A stretch of DNA of 64,000 nt from Bacillota bacterium (GTDB taxonomy: Bacteria; Bacillota; Clostridia; Lachnospirales; Lachnospiraceae): contig JAEXOU010000019.1 in NCBI GenBank assembly GCA_023439125.1, positions 1-64,000 of the forward strand, in the 5' to 3' direction. Shown piece after piece: positions 17,858-25,681 of the stretch. Below the pieces are notes generated by a model. It did not search any database. It saw only the letters and a program-made list of their open reading frames with translations, and had not been told where the DNA came from. Both the position numbers and the translations under genes were made by a program. Positions within the stretch are counted from its first letter, which is position 1, and each line of letters starts with the position of its first letter.

Positions 17858-17959
17858 TCATTTTACATAAACTCAACAGACAAGTATAAACGAAATAACT
17901 GTCATGGATATATGTTGTAAAGGCATAAGATAGTAGAGACAATTGTTTGGAGATTATCT

Positions 17960-18862
17960 ATGAAAGAAAAACACATCATATTTATTATGATTGTTATCCT
18001 TCTTATGTTGACGATAAGACTATTTGGAAGTAAAAAAACAGAGAATTCTCTTTCAAGCGATGTTAATAACTTTCAATCGATTGACGAGTTAGCAGTTTTT
18101 GTAACCTTAGAAAATGAAATTGCGATTCATAATAATCCAATCGGGGAAGAGGTGGAATCGAAAAAGGCACCGGAATACAGTAATCGATATCCAAATCTAT
18201 ACGCGACTCCAAAAACAGAATGGAAGTCACCTGAGGAAATGGAAAAAGTATGTTATCTAACTTTTGATGATGGTCCAAGTGAAAATACCTTAAAGGTTTT
18301 AGATGTTTTAGATGAATATGACATAAAAGCTGTCTTTTTTGTAATTGGGAGCGAAATAGTTCTCAGTAAAAAAAATCAGGAGATACTAAAAGAAGTTGTG
18401 AATCGAGGACATTTAATTGCATTACATACTTATTGTCACGATTACAAAAAAATTTATGCTTCAGTTGATTCATTTCTTGCTGATTATGAGAAGGTATTTA
18501 ACTTGGTTGAAGACATCACTGGGCAAAGACCATACATCTATCGCTTTCCGGGTGGAAGCTATAATTCTAGTGTAAAATGGATTCGTAAAGATATTATTTC
18601 AGAAATGGAACGAAGAGGATTCATTTATTATGATTGGAATGTTTCAGGAGAAGACTCGATTGGATATCCAACGGCTAGCAGCATAGTCAAGAATATTAAG
18701 AAGGACTTAACACGTTATCAGTTGCCAGTCGTTTTACTTCATGATGGTCAAGAAAATAAAATAACAGCTTCTTCACTAAAACAGATTATTGAGCAAATAA
18801 AAGAAAATGGCTATCACTTTGGACGTTTGGATGAGCGCTTTCCTTGCCAATTCCGTTGGTGA
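17960..18862 (+). CDS. Membrane-anchored polysaccharide (peptidoglycan) deacetylase
   Basis: In this 300-residue protein, residues 5-23 form a signal-anchor helix, followed by a roughly 75-residue linker and a NodB domain. The NodB motifs are visible: YLTFDDGPSENT (catalytic and metal aspartates), HTYCHDY (the metal H-x3-H pair) and YRFPGGSYN. The enzyme probably removes acetyl groups from extracellular N-acetylglucosamine, which would make the wall lysozyme resistant. TTGGAG precedes the ATG. It stands alone, and a repeat array begins just after its stop. The exact glycan is not deducible. Confidence 0.88.
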   Translation: MKEKHIIFIMIVILLMLTIRLFGSKKTENSLSSDVNNFQSIDELAVFVTLENEIAIHNNPIGEEVESKKAPEYSNRYPNLYATPKTEWKSPEEMEKVCYLTFDDGPSENTLKVLDVLDEYDIKAVFFVIGSEIVLSKKNQEILKEVVNRGHLIALHTYCHDYKKIYASVDSFLADYEKVFNLVEDITGQRPYIYRFPGGSYNSSVKWIRKDIISEMERRGFIYYDWNVSGEDSIGYPTASSIVKNIKKDLTRYQLPVVLLHDGQENKITASSLKQIIEQIKENGYHFGRLDERFPCQFRW

Positions 18863-18880
18863 TAGGAAGGCTTTAGAAAA

Positions 18881-19206
18881 GAAAGTGCTTGGGTTTGTGA
18901 TTATGAGAAGACGGAAAAGAAAGAGCTTGTATTTGTGATTATGGGAAGACTATGAAAAAAGAAAGAGATGGAGGATATATTTTCTTCGGCGCGCTAAGCT
19001 CACAAGCCCAGAAAAGGCGTGTGGGACTTGTAAGGCACTCAGAAAATACATCCTCCATCTCTTTCTTTTTGGCAAGTTTCTTTAAATCACAAACCCAAGC
19101 TCATTCTTTAGGTAAGTTTCTTTAAATCACAAACCCAAGCCCTTTCTTCTTGGCAAGGTTTCTACCAAATCACAAATGCAAGCCCTTTCTTTTTGGCAAG
19201 GTTTCT
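18881..19206. repeat. Symmetric array of short repeats around a family A hairpin
   Basis: The unit contains AATCACAAACCCAAGC. Three copies read forward on the right side (starts 19085, 19125, 19168; spacing 40 and 43). Two read inverted on the left (18887-18902 and 18925-18940). Purine-rich GAAAGAG or CTTTCTT tracts separate them, and the family A hairpin (18956-19070) is at the centre. The whole could fold into one large imperfect hairpin. With the small ORF at 19308, this accounts for the 558-base gap between the deacetylase gene and the gene at 19421. Confidence 0.75.
18956..19070 (-). repeat. Family A palindromic element, copy 3
   Basis: Arms 18956-18985 and 19041-19070 match in 29 of 30 positions. 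The 55-base core is the reverse complement of the core at 12-70 with few changes. It contains the inner pairing ACAAGCCC...GGGACTTGT. The A-rich left end and T-rich right end make it look like a terminator stem as well. Confidence 0.8.
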
Positions 19207-19307
19207 ATAAATTAAAAATATAAGTGACATATAAAAATGAAAGAAAGAAGTTTTGCATTATTTATGGGAGGGTTTGCAAGAATTGAGTAAGTGATATTAG
19301 GGGGAAT

Positions 19308-19418
19308 ATGAACAAGACTGTGATAGATGTTATATTTTCTGTAGAGTGGGATGGGAACAAGCTCACGGATTTGATATATGAAAGTTTAAGAGAAACCTGC
19401 ACAGCAGGTTTCTCTTAA
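19308..19418 (+). CDS. 36-codon ORF of unknown significance
   Basis: An ATG at 19308 follows AGGGGGA and opens a 36-codon frame. It starts MNKTVIDVIFSVEWDGNKLT and ends inside the terminator hairpin at 19386-19418. The product is not recognised. The ribosome site is good, but the overlap with the terminator and the repeat-rich surroundings leave doubt. It could be a small protein, a gene remnant or chance. Confidence 0.3.
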   Translation: MNKTVIDVIFSVEWDGNKLTDLIYESLRETCTAGFS

Positions 19419-19422
19419 TTTT
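19386..19422. terminator. Bidirectional terminator next to the gene at 19421
   Basis: This perfect 15-bp stem has a 3-base loop. The left arm is 19386-19400 and the right arm 19404-19418, with sequences related to AGAGAAACCTGC and GCAGGTTTCTCT. A short T run follows on the plus strand. It ends the minus-strand gene that stops at 19421. Confidence 0.8.
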
Positions 19423-20791
19423 AGCTATATTCTGCGATTCGTGTTATTGCAACATAGATACCACTTATTTTGTACCATGTTGCCTTATCTACTACACCGG
19501 TTTCTGGTAGATCGAACTCTTTTTGGAAGGCTCTTACAGCCTCTGCGGTCCTGGAACCAAAAACTCCATCGACTGCGATGTTAGGTATTGGATAATAAAC
19601 ATCGGCAATTCGATTTAGCTGTTGTTGTAACTGTGTAACACTTGGTCCAGTTGAGCCAATGGTCAACTCAGTACCAGGATAAGAGGAAGGAACACCAGAA
19701 ACTTGATTGGTAGAGTTAATAAATATAGATTCACCATAGTAATAGCGAAGTATTTCAATTGCAGATCTGCCCTCGTCACCTAGGCTCTTAGAACCCCACT
19801 GTGTCATAACACCAGGGCAGCTTACACGTTGTCCGTCACAGTATTGCGTAAGGATTGGCTGTTGAATATTAGGACGAGAGAGATAATTTGTAAATAAAGT
19901 ATCAACGGCTTTATCAATCGTATCATATATATTACGTTCTGGCATAAATTTATGGTCATAGGCAGTTGAAGATGTAATCGTAAACGAATACCCTTTGTTA
20001 AAATACCATTCTGTGAATACTCGATTTAATGTAAATGACTGAATTGCTAATACGTTAGCAAATATAGTTTGCTCTGGCCATGTAGCATAGATTTCACTAG
20101 ATGCTACATTTTTAATATAATCTTTGTACTTTACCCAATAGTTCGTAGCAGAACGATCACTTGGTGGTCCGTCATGAACAATAATAAATTCAGGAATAAC
20201 AACGCTAGGTAGAACAATTTCATTCGATTCTACTGGCTTGACTTCAGATTCAAGAATCTTTGGAGGATATTCGCCATAAAGAGTGTGCTCAGGAATCGGA
20301 AATGTCTCTGATGTGTTTGGTTCATTACTTGGTGTAGGGTCTAAGGAAATGTTCTGTATTGCTACTCTTGTAGGTAAAATTTGAGCTCCAGATATAATTA
20401 CTGGTTCGAATCCGGCTGCACGAATCGTGAAGGTATATTCTGAGTACGGCATAGGGGAAGCTGGTGTTAAGCTATATTCAAGTGGTGGGGCTGGCACTTC
20501 GATTGTATTGGTTTTACCAGCAGCATTTGTTTGTAATTCCTCAAGTACACCATTAGAAGGATCTCCAGTAAACGATACGCTTATGGTTGCATTTTCAATT
20601 GGACGATTATCCGTTGCAGATGTAACGTTAACCTGTATACTACCAAGAGATTGCGTCTCTGTGCTTGCTGGATATACTCGATTATCGGCACGTGGACACT
20701 GGTTTGGACGCTGGATAATATTCTGCTCTCTTTGACGTTGTGTAGGTTTATAGTTAATTGCATGAGGTGGAACAGATTGATTGCTTGTCAT
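19421..20791 (-). CDS. Peptidoglycan-binding protein with Ig-like and SpoIID-like regions
   Basis: This protein has about 456 residues. After a polar N-terminus, a carboxypeptidase-regulatory-like beta domain lies at about residues 45-135 (SIQVNVTSATDNRPIENATI). A linker leads to a region resembling the SpoIID/LytB core (CDGQRVSCPGVMTQWGSK, then EILRYYYG). The C-terminus is a PG_binding_1 domain (VTQLQQQLNRIADVYYP, DGVFGSRTAEAVRAFQKEF). There is no clear signal peptide, which is odd for a wall-binding protein and suggests a forespore or mother-cell role. I chose the ATG at 20791 (GAGGG five bases upstream) over the ATG at 20815. It is monocistronic and divergent from carA. Confidence 0.75.
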   Translation of the reverse strand: MTSNQSVPPHAINYKPTQRQREQNIIQRPNQCPRADNRVYPASTETQSLGSIQVNVTSATDNRPIENATISVSFTGDPSNGVLEELQTNAAGKTNTIEVPAPPLEYSLTPASPMPYSEYTFTIRAAGFEPVIISGAQILPTRVAIQNISLDPTPSNEPNTSETFPIPEHTLYGEYPPKILESEVKPVESNEIVLPSVVIPEFIIVHDGPPSDRSATNYWVKYKDYIKNVASSEIYATWPEQTIFANVLAIQSFTLNRVFTEWYFNKGYSFTITSSTAYDHKFMPERNIYDTIDKAVDTLFTNYLSRPNIQQPILTQYCDGQRVSCPGVMTQWGSKSLGDEGRSAIEILRYYYGESIFINSTNQVSGVPSSYPGTELTIGSTGPSVTQLQQQLNRIADVYYPIPNIAVDGVFGSRTAEAVRAFQKEFDLPETGVVDKATWYKISGIYVAITRIAEYS

Positions 20792-20872
20792 AGTATCCCT
20801 CATATATGAATTCATGATATGTTATGCAAAAAAACATTCATTGGTGCACGTTTTAATTTTAAAAAAATATAC

Positions 20873-20901
20873 TTGATATTTTAATATACTTATGTTATCA
20901 T
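20873..20901 (+). promoter_or_regulatory. carA promoter TTGATA-17-TATCAT
   Basis: TTGATA at 20873-20878 and TATCAT at 20896-20901 are separated by 17 bases. The leader to carA is about 55 bases, and no PyrR-type attenuator was recognised in it. Confidence 0.6.
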
Positions 20902-20963
20902 CTTAGCAATTTGAGTAATTTTTGGAATTCTCATAATTAATTTAATAATATAGGAGGATTTAT

Positions 20964-22226
20964 ATGAAAGCTTTTCTTATACTTGAAGATGGTCACGTCT
21001 TTGAAGGCAAGCAAATAGGCTCGAATCGAGAGGTCATTAGTGAAATCGTATTTAACACTTCAATGACAGGTTATTTGGAGATATTAACTGATCCATCCTA
21101 TGCGGGGCAAGCAGTTGTCATGACATATCCGTTAATTGGTAATTATGGTGTGTGCCATACGGATATGGAATCTATGAAAGCATGGCCGGATGGCTTGATT
21201 GTTAGAGAAATTAGTAGGGTTGCAAGTAATTTTCGCTGCCAGACTGGAATTGATGAATTCCTTAAAGAGAAGGATATACCAGGGATTACAGGTATAGATA
21301 CTAGAAGTCTTACAAAGATTTTACGTGAGAGTGGTACCATGAATGGTATGATTACTACAAACGAGAATTTTAATCTAGATGAGGTTATTGCTAAATTAAA
21401 GCAATACATAGTTACTGGTGTTGTTGACAAAGTATCTTGTAAGGAAAAGAGAGTTAGTACGCCTGATCAATTTCAACCAACAGATTTTGAAAAAGCTAAG
21501 ATGACCTATATGGCACCATTAGCTTTACAACAGGCAATTGATAAAGCAAATGCTGCAGGTGTATGTCTTGGAGAAATTGCTATGGCTAGTATGCAGGGAA
21601 CTGCAGGTATCAAATATCTAAATGAATTATCCAATGATATGAATCGTATATCAAAACACTATAAAGTAGCTCTAATGGATTTCGGTTCTAAGAGAAATAT
21701 TGAGCACTGTCTATTAAAACGTGGCTGTGAAGTTACGGTTTATCCTTCCAATACATCAGCAGAAGAGATATTAAAAAGCAATCCAGATGGGATCATGTTA
21801 AGTAACGGGCCTGGGGATCCTGCAGAATGTGTATCAGTCATCAATGAAATCCAAAAGTTGTATGAATCGAATATTCCTATCTTTGCTATTTGTTTAGGTC
21901 ATCAATTAATGGCACTGGCGAATGGTTTTCGAACAGAGAAGATGAAATATGGTCACCGTGGTGCAAATCATCCAGTAAAAGATTTGGAATCAGGGCGAGT
22001 TTATCTTTCTTCACAGAATCATGGTTATGTTGTTGTTGAAGATTCGATTGATTCTAATATAGCAGAAACTAGATTTATTAATGCCAATGATCATACCGTG
22101 GAAGGCCTTCGATATAAGGACAAAAAGATTTTTACAGTTCAGTTCCATCCGGAAGCGTGTGCTGGGCCACAAGATTCGGAGTTCCTATTTGATGAGTTTT
22201 TGCAGATGATGGAGGTAAATGCATAA
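20964..22226 (+). CDS. carA: Carbamoyl-phosphate synthase small subunit
   Basis: This glutaminase subunit feeds ammonia to CarB for carbamoyl phosphate, used in arginine and pyrimidine synthesis. The N-terminal domain has the usual NTSMTGYLEILTDPSY and GITGIDTRSLTKILR. The class I amidotransferase domain has LSNGPGDP, the nucleophile Cys in AICLGHQ, and HPEACAGP with His and Glu. The protein is 420 residues, about 45 longer than usual. The extra part (about residues 168-228) lies in the linker between the two domains and includes MTYMAPLALQQAIDKANAAG. The stop overlaps the carB ATG by one base (TAATG), so translation is coupled. AGGAGG precedes the start. Confidence 0.95.
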   Translation: MKAFLILEDGHVFEGKQIGSNREVISEIVFNTSMTGYLEILTDPSYAGQAVVMTYPLIGNYGVCHTDMESMKAWPDGLIVREISRVASNFRCQTGIDEFLKEKDIPGITGIDTRSLTKILRESGTMNGMITTNENFNLDEVIAKLKQYIVTGVVDKVSCKEKRVSTPDQFQPTDFEKAKMTYMAPLALQQAIDKANAAGVCLGEIAMASMQGTAGIKYLNELSNDMNRISKHYKVALMDFGSKRNIEHCLLKRGCEVTVYPSNTSAEEILKSNPDGIMLSNGPGDPAECVSVINEIQKLYESNIPIFAICLGHQLMALANGFRTEKMKYGHRGANHPVKDLESGRVYLSSQNHGYVVVEDSIDSNIAETRFINANDHTVEGLRYKDKKIFTVQFHPEACAGPQDSEFLFDEFLQMMEVNA

Positions 22227-25200
22227 TGCCGAAAAATAATGATATTAAAAAAGTATTAGTTATTGGTTCTGGTCCTATTGTAATCGGCCAGGCAGCAGAA
22301 TTCGACTATGCAGGAACACAAGCATGCCGTTCTCTAAAAGAAGAGGGGATTACGGTTGTTTTAGTCAATTCCAATCCTGCAACTATTATGACAGACAAAG
22401 AAATAGCGGATATAGTATATATTGAGCCACTAACACCAGAGGTAGTAAAACAAATCATTTTAAAGGAAAAACCTGATTCTGTCTTACCTACGCTCGGTGG
22501 TCAAGCAGCTTTAAATATTGCTATGGAGCTTGAGGAATCAGGTTTTCTAAAAGAAACGAATACTAAATTAATAGGAACAACATCGTTGACAATAAAAAAG
22601 GCAGAAGATCGTCTTGAATTTAAAAATACAATGGAGAAAATTGGGGAGCCTTGTGCACCAAGCGAAGTTGTAACAACGGTAAAAGCAGCAATTGAATTTA
22701 CGAATACAATTGGCTATCCGGTTGTTGTACGACCGGCTTATACCCTTGGTGGTTCTGGTGGTGGTATTGCAGCGAACGAAGAAGAATTAATCGATATTTG
22801 TACAAATGGACTTCGTTTGAGCCGTGTTGGACAGTGTTTGATTGAACGATGTATTGCGGGTTGGAAGGAAATCGAATACGAAGTAATGAGAGATAGCGCT
22901 GGTAACTGTATTACCGTTTGTAATATGGAAAATCTCGACCCAGTTGGCGTTCATACAGGTGATAGTATTGTTGTTGCTCCGTCACAGACTTTATCCGATA
23001 AAGAGTATCAGATGCTTCGTACGTCCGCATTAAACATAATTACGGAATTAAATATTACTGGTGGCTGTAACGTTCAATATGCATTAAAACCGGATAGTTT
23101 TGAGTATTGTGTTATTGAGGTTAATCCTCGAGTAAGCCGTTCTTCAGCTCTTGCGTCAAAAGCAACTGGTTATCCAATTGCAAAGGTAGCAGCAAAGATT
23201 GCGCTTGGGTATACTTTAGATGAGATTCCAAATGCGATCACATTAAAGACAGTAGCAAGCTTTGAGCCAGCACTAGATTATTGTGTTGTAAAGATACCAA
23301 AGTGGCCATTTGATAAGTTTGTGATGGCAAAGAGAACATTGACAACACAGATGAAGGCAACCGGTGAGGTTATGAGTATTTGTAATAATTTCGAAGGTGC
23401 GTTAATGAAAGCAATCCGCTCTTTGGAGCAAAATATTTATAGCATGAACACAGGAGACTTTGGTGAATATACAACAGATGAAATTCGTGAACAATTATAT
23501 CGAATTGATGACCGTAGAATCTTTGTGATCGCAGAAGCAATTCGTCGAAATATTCCGGCTGAAGAAATTAATGAGATTACAAAAATTGATTTATGGTTTA
23601 TCGATAAAATTGCAATCTTAGTGGAAATGGAACAACGTTTAAGTTTAGAACCATTAACAAAAGAGCTAATGCTAGAAGCAAAACGTATGGAGTATCCAGA
23701 TCGTGTCATTGCACAGTTAAGTGGTAAGACATTAGCAGAAGTTAAGCGCCTTCGTAAGGAAGAATACGGAATTATTGCGGCGTTTAAGACGGTAGATACG
23801 TGTGCAGCAGAATTTGCGGCAGAAACTCCATATTACTATTCTTGCTTTGGAAGTGAGAATGAAGTAGAAAATGCTCGCACAAAGAAGAAAGTACTCGTTC
23901 TTGGTTCTGGTCCAATACGAATTGGTCAAGGTATTGAATTTGATTATTGCTCCGTACATGCAACTTGGTCATTGGCGCGTAGTGGTTACGAGACGATTAT
24001 CGTTAATAATAATCCAGAGACTGTAAGTACTGACTTTGATATTGCGGATAAACTCTACTTTGAGCCACTGACTCCAGAGGATGTTGAGAATATTGTGGAC
24101 TTAGAACAGCCAGATGGTGCAGTTGTACAATTTGGTGGTCAGACTGCAATCAAATTAACCGAGAGTTTACTTAAAATGGGTGTCCCAATTTTAGGTACTT
24201 CAGCTGAGAATGTTGATGCAGCGGAGGATCGTGAGTTATTTGATGACATACTTGAAAAGTGCTGTATTCCAAGACCAGCAGGTAAGACAGTATTTACAAC
24301 AGAGGAAGCAATTGTAGCTGCGAATAAGCTAGGATATCCTGTACTTGTTCGTCCTTCTTATGTACTCGGTGGAGCTGGAATGCAAATAGCAATTAACGAT
24401 GACGATGTACGTGAATTCATGGAAATTATTAATCGAACGGTACAGGAGCATCCAATTCTTGTAGATAAATATCTCATGGGAAAAGAGGTTGAAGTGGATG
24501 CAGTATGTGATGGAGAAGATATTTTAATACCAGGGATTATGGAGCATATCGAACGTGCAGGTATTCACTCTGGTGATAGTATTTCAGTATATCCTGCGCA
24601 GAGCGTATCAGAAAAGATACAGAATGTAATCGTTGATTATACTAGAAAACTTGCACATTCCTTGAATGTAATCGGATTAATCAATATTCAATTTATTGTT
24701 TATAATGATGAAGTGTATGTAATTGAAGTAAATCCTCGTTCTTCAAGAACAGTACCATACATTAGTAAAGTAACTGGTATTCCAATCGTTGATTTAGCAT
24801 CCAAGGTTGTTCTTGGAGCAAAAGTTAAGGACCTTGGATTTGGAACCGGATTAGCAAAGAAATCTGACTATATTGCAATTAAGATGCCGGTGTTCTCTTT
24901 TGAAAAGCTACGTGGTGCAGATATTGGACTTGGACCTGAGATGAAATCAACTGGTGAGTGCCTTGGTATAGCAAAGACTTTTAATGAGGCGTTATATAAA
25001 GCCTTTTTAGGAGCTGGAATCAATCTTCCAAAACATAAAAAGATGATTCTTACAGTAAAGGATGCTGATAAGCTAGAGGCCATTTCAGTAGGTCAAAGAT
25101 TCCAGGCTTTAGGATATGAAATATATGCAACCCGTAGTACTGCACGAGTACTTCGTGAACATGGCGTGGATGCAATTCCAGTTCAAAAGGTAGATGGGGA

Positions 25201-25426
25201 ATCACCAACAATTATGGATTTACTACTAGGACATGAGATTGATCTGGTTGTGGATACACCAACATCAGGACATAACAAATCTACGGATGGTTTCTTAATT
25301 CGACGTGTCTCAATTGAGACAGGTGTAACCTGTTTAACCTCACTTGATACGGCCAATGCGTTATTAACAAGCTTAGAAACAAAACAACAAGGTCAGTTAT
25401 CTTTAATTAATATCGCTTCCATCTAA
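22226..25426 (+). CDS. carB: Carbamoyl-phosphate synthase large subunit
   Basis: This 1066-residue enzyme makes carbamoyl phosphate from bicarbonate, ammonia and two ATP. Two homologous ATP-grasp halves are present. The first (about 1-400) makes carboxyphosphate (VLVIGSGPIVIGQAAEFDY, RPAYTLGGSGGG). The second (about 550-930) phosphorylates carbamate (VLVLGSGPIRIGQGIEFDY, RPSYVLGGAGMQ). An oligomerisation domain lies between them. A C-terminal MGS-like allosteric domain begins near 935 (ATRSTARVLREHGVDAIPV). The start overlaps the carA stop. A strong terminator follows. Length and motifs are normal. Confidence 0.97.
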   Translation: MPKNNDIKKVLVIGSGPIVIGQAAEFDYAGTQACRSLKEEGITVVLVNSNPATIMTDKEIADIVYIEPLTPEVVKQIILKEKPDSVLPTLGGQAALNIAMELEESGFLKETNTKLIGTTSLTIKKAEDRLEFKNTMEKIGEPCAPSEVVTTVKAAIEFTNTIGYPVVVRPAYTLGGSGGGIAANEEELIDICTNGLRLSRVGQCLIERCIAGWKEIEYEVMRDSAGNCITVCNMENLDPVGVHTGDSIVVAPSQTLSDKEYQMLRTSALNIITELNITGGCNVQYALKPDSFEYCVIEVNPRVSRSSALASKATGYPIAKVAAKIALGYTLDEIPNAITLKTVASFEPALDYCVVKIPKWPFDKFVMAKRTLTTQMKATGEVMSICNNFEGALMKAIRSLEQNIYSMNTGDFGEYTTDEIREQLYRIDDRRIFVIAEAIRRNIPAEEINEITKIDLWFIDKIAILVEMEQRLSLEPLTKELMLEAKRMEYPDRVIAQLSGKTLAEVKRLRKEEYGIIAAFKTVDTCAAEFAAETPYYYSCFGSENEVENARTKKKVLVLGSGPIRIGQGIEFDYCSVHATWSLARSGYETIIVNNNPETVSTDFDIADKLYFEPLTPEDVENIVDLEQPDGAVVQFGGQTAIKLTESLLKMGVPILGTSAENVDAAEDRELFDDILEKCCIPRPAGKTVFTTEEAIVAANKLGYPVLVRPSYVLGGAGMQIAINDDDVREFMEIINRTVQEHPILVDKYLMGKEVEVDAVCDGEDILIPGIMEHIERAGIHSGDSISVYPAQSVSEKIQNVIVDYTRKLAHSLNVIGLINIQFIVYNDEVYVIEVNPRSSRTVPYISKVTGIPIVDLASKVVLGAKVKDLGFGTGLAKKSDYIAIKMPVFSFEKLRGADIGLGPEMKSTGECLGIAKTFNEALYKAFLGAGINLPKHKKMILTVKDADKLEAISVGQRFQALGYEIYATRSTARVLREHGVDAIPVQKVDGESPTIMDLLLGHEIDLVVDTPTSGHNKSTDGFLIRRVSIETGVTCLTSLDTANALLTSLETKQQGQLSLINIASI

Positions 25427-25488
25427 TTATAAAAAGGGGCTGTCTTACGACCAATGTCATTTAGTTAAGAGACGCACTTATTAAGTTA

Positions 25489-25531
25489 AGCCGTCCATTC
25501 AAGATATAATGAATGGACGGCTCCTTTTTTA
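25489..25531 (+). terminator. Terminator after carAB
   Basis: AGCCGTCCATTCA at 25489-25501 pairs perfectly with TGAATGGACGGCT at 25510-25522. CCTTTTTT follows. Confidence 0.85.
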
Positions 25532-25614
25532 TCTAATGGTCTTTATCCCTAGATGCAAAAAAAGCTTCCAAAATGAAGAATAAGTTGGATAAATCCCTAA
25601 AAATAAGGAAATGA

Positions 25615-25643
25615 TTGCATAGTGAGGGAAATTTGTTTATACT
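25615..25643 (+). promoter_or_regulatory. Promoter TTGCAT-17-TATACT
   Basis: TTGCAT at 25615-25620 and TATACT at 25638-25643 are 17 bases apart, about 38 bases before the gene at 25682. This makes any start upstream of 25650 implausible. Confidence 0.65.
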
Positions 25644-25681
25644 ATGGTGTGTACTATGTAGTTTTATGGGAGGAAAAGAAT

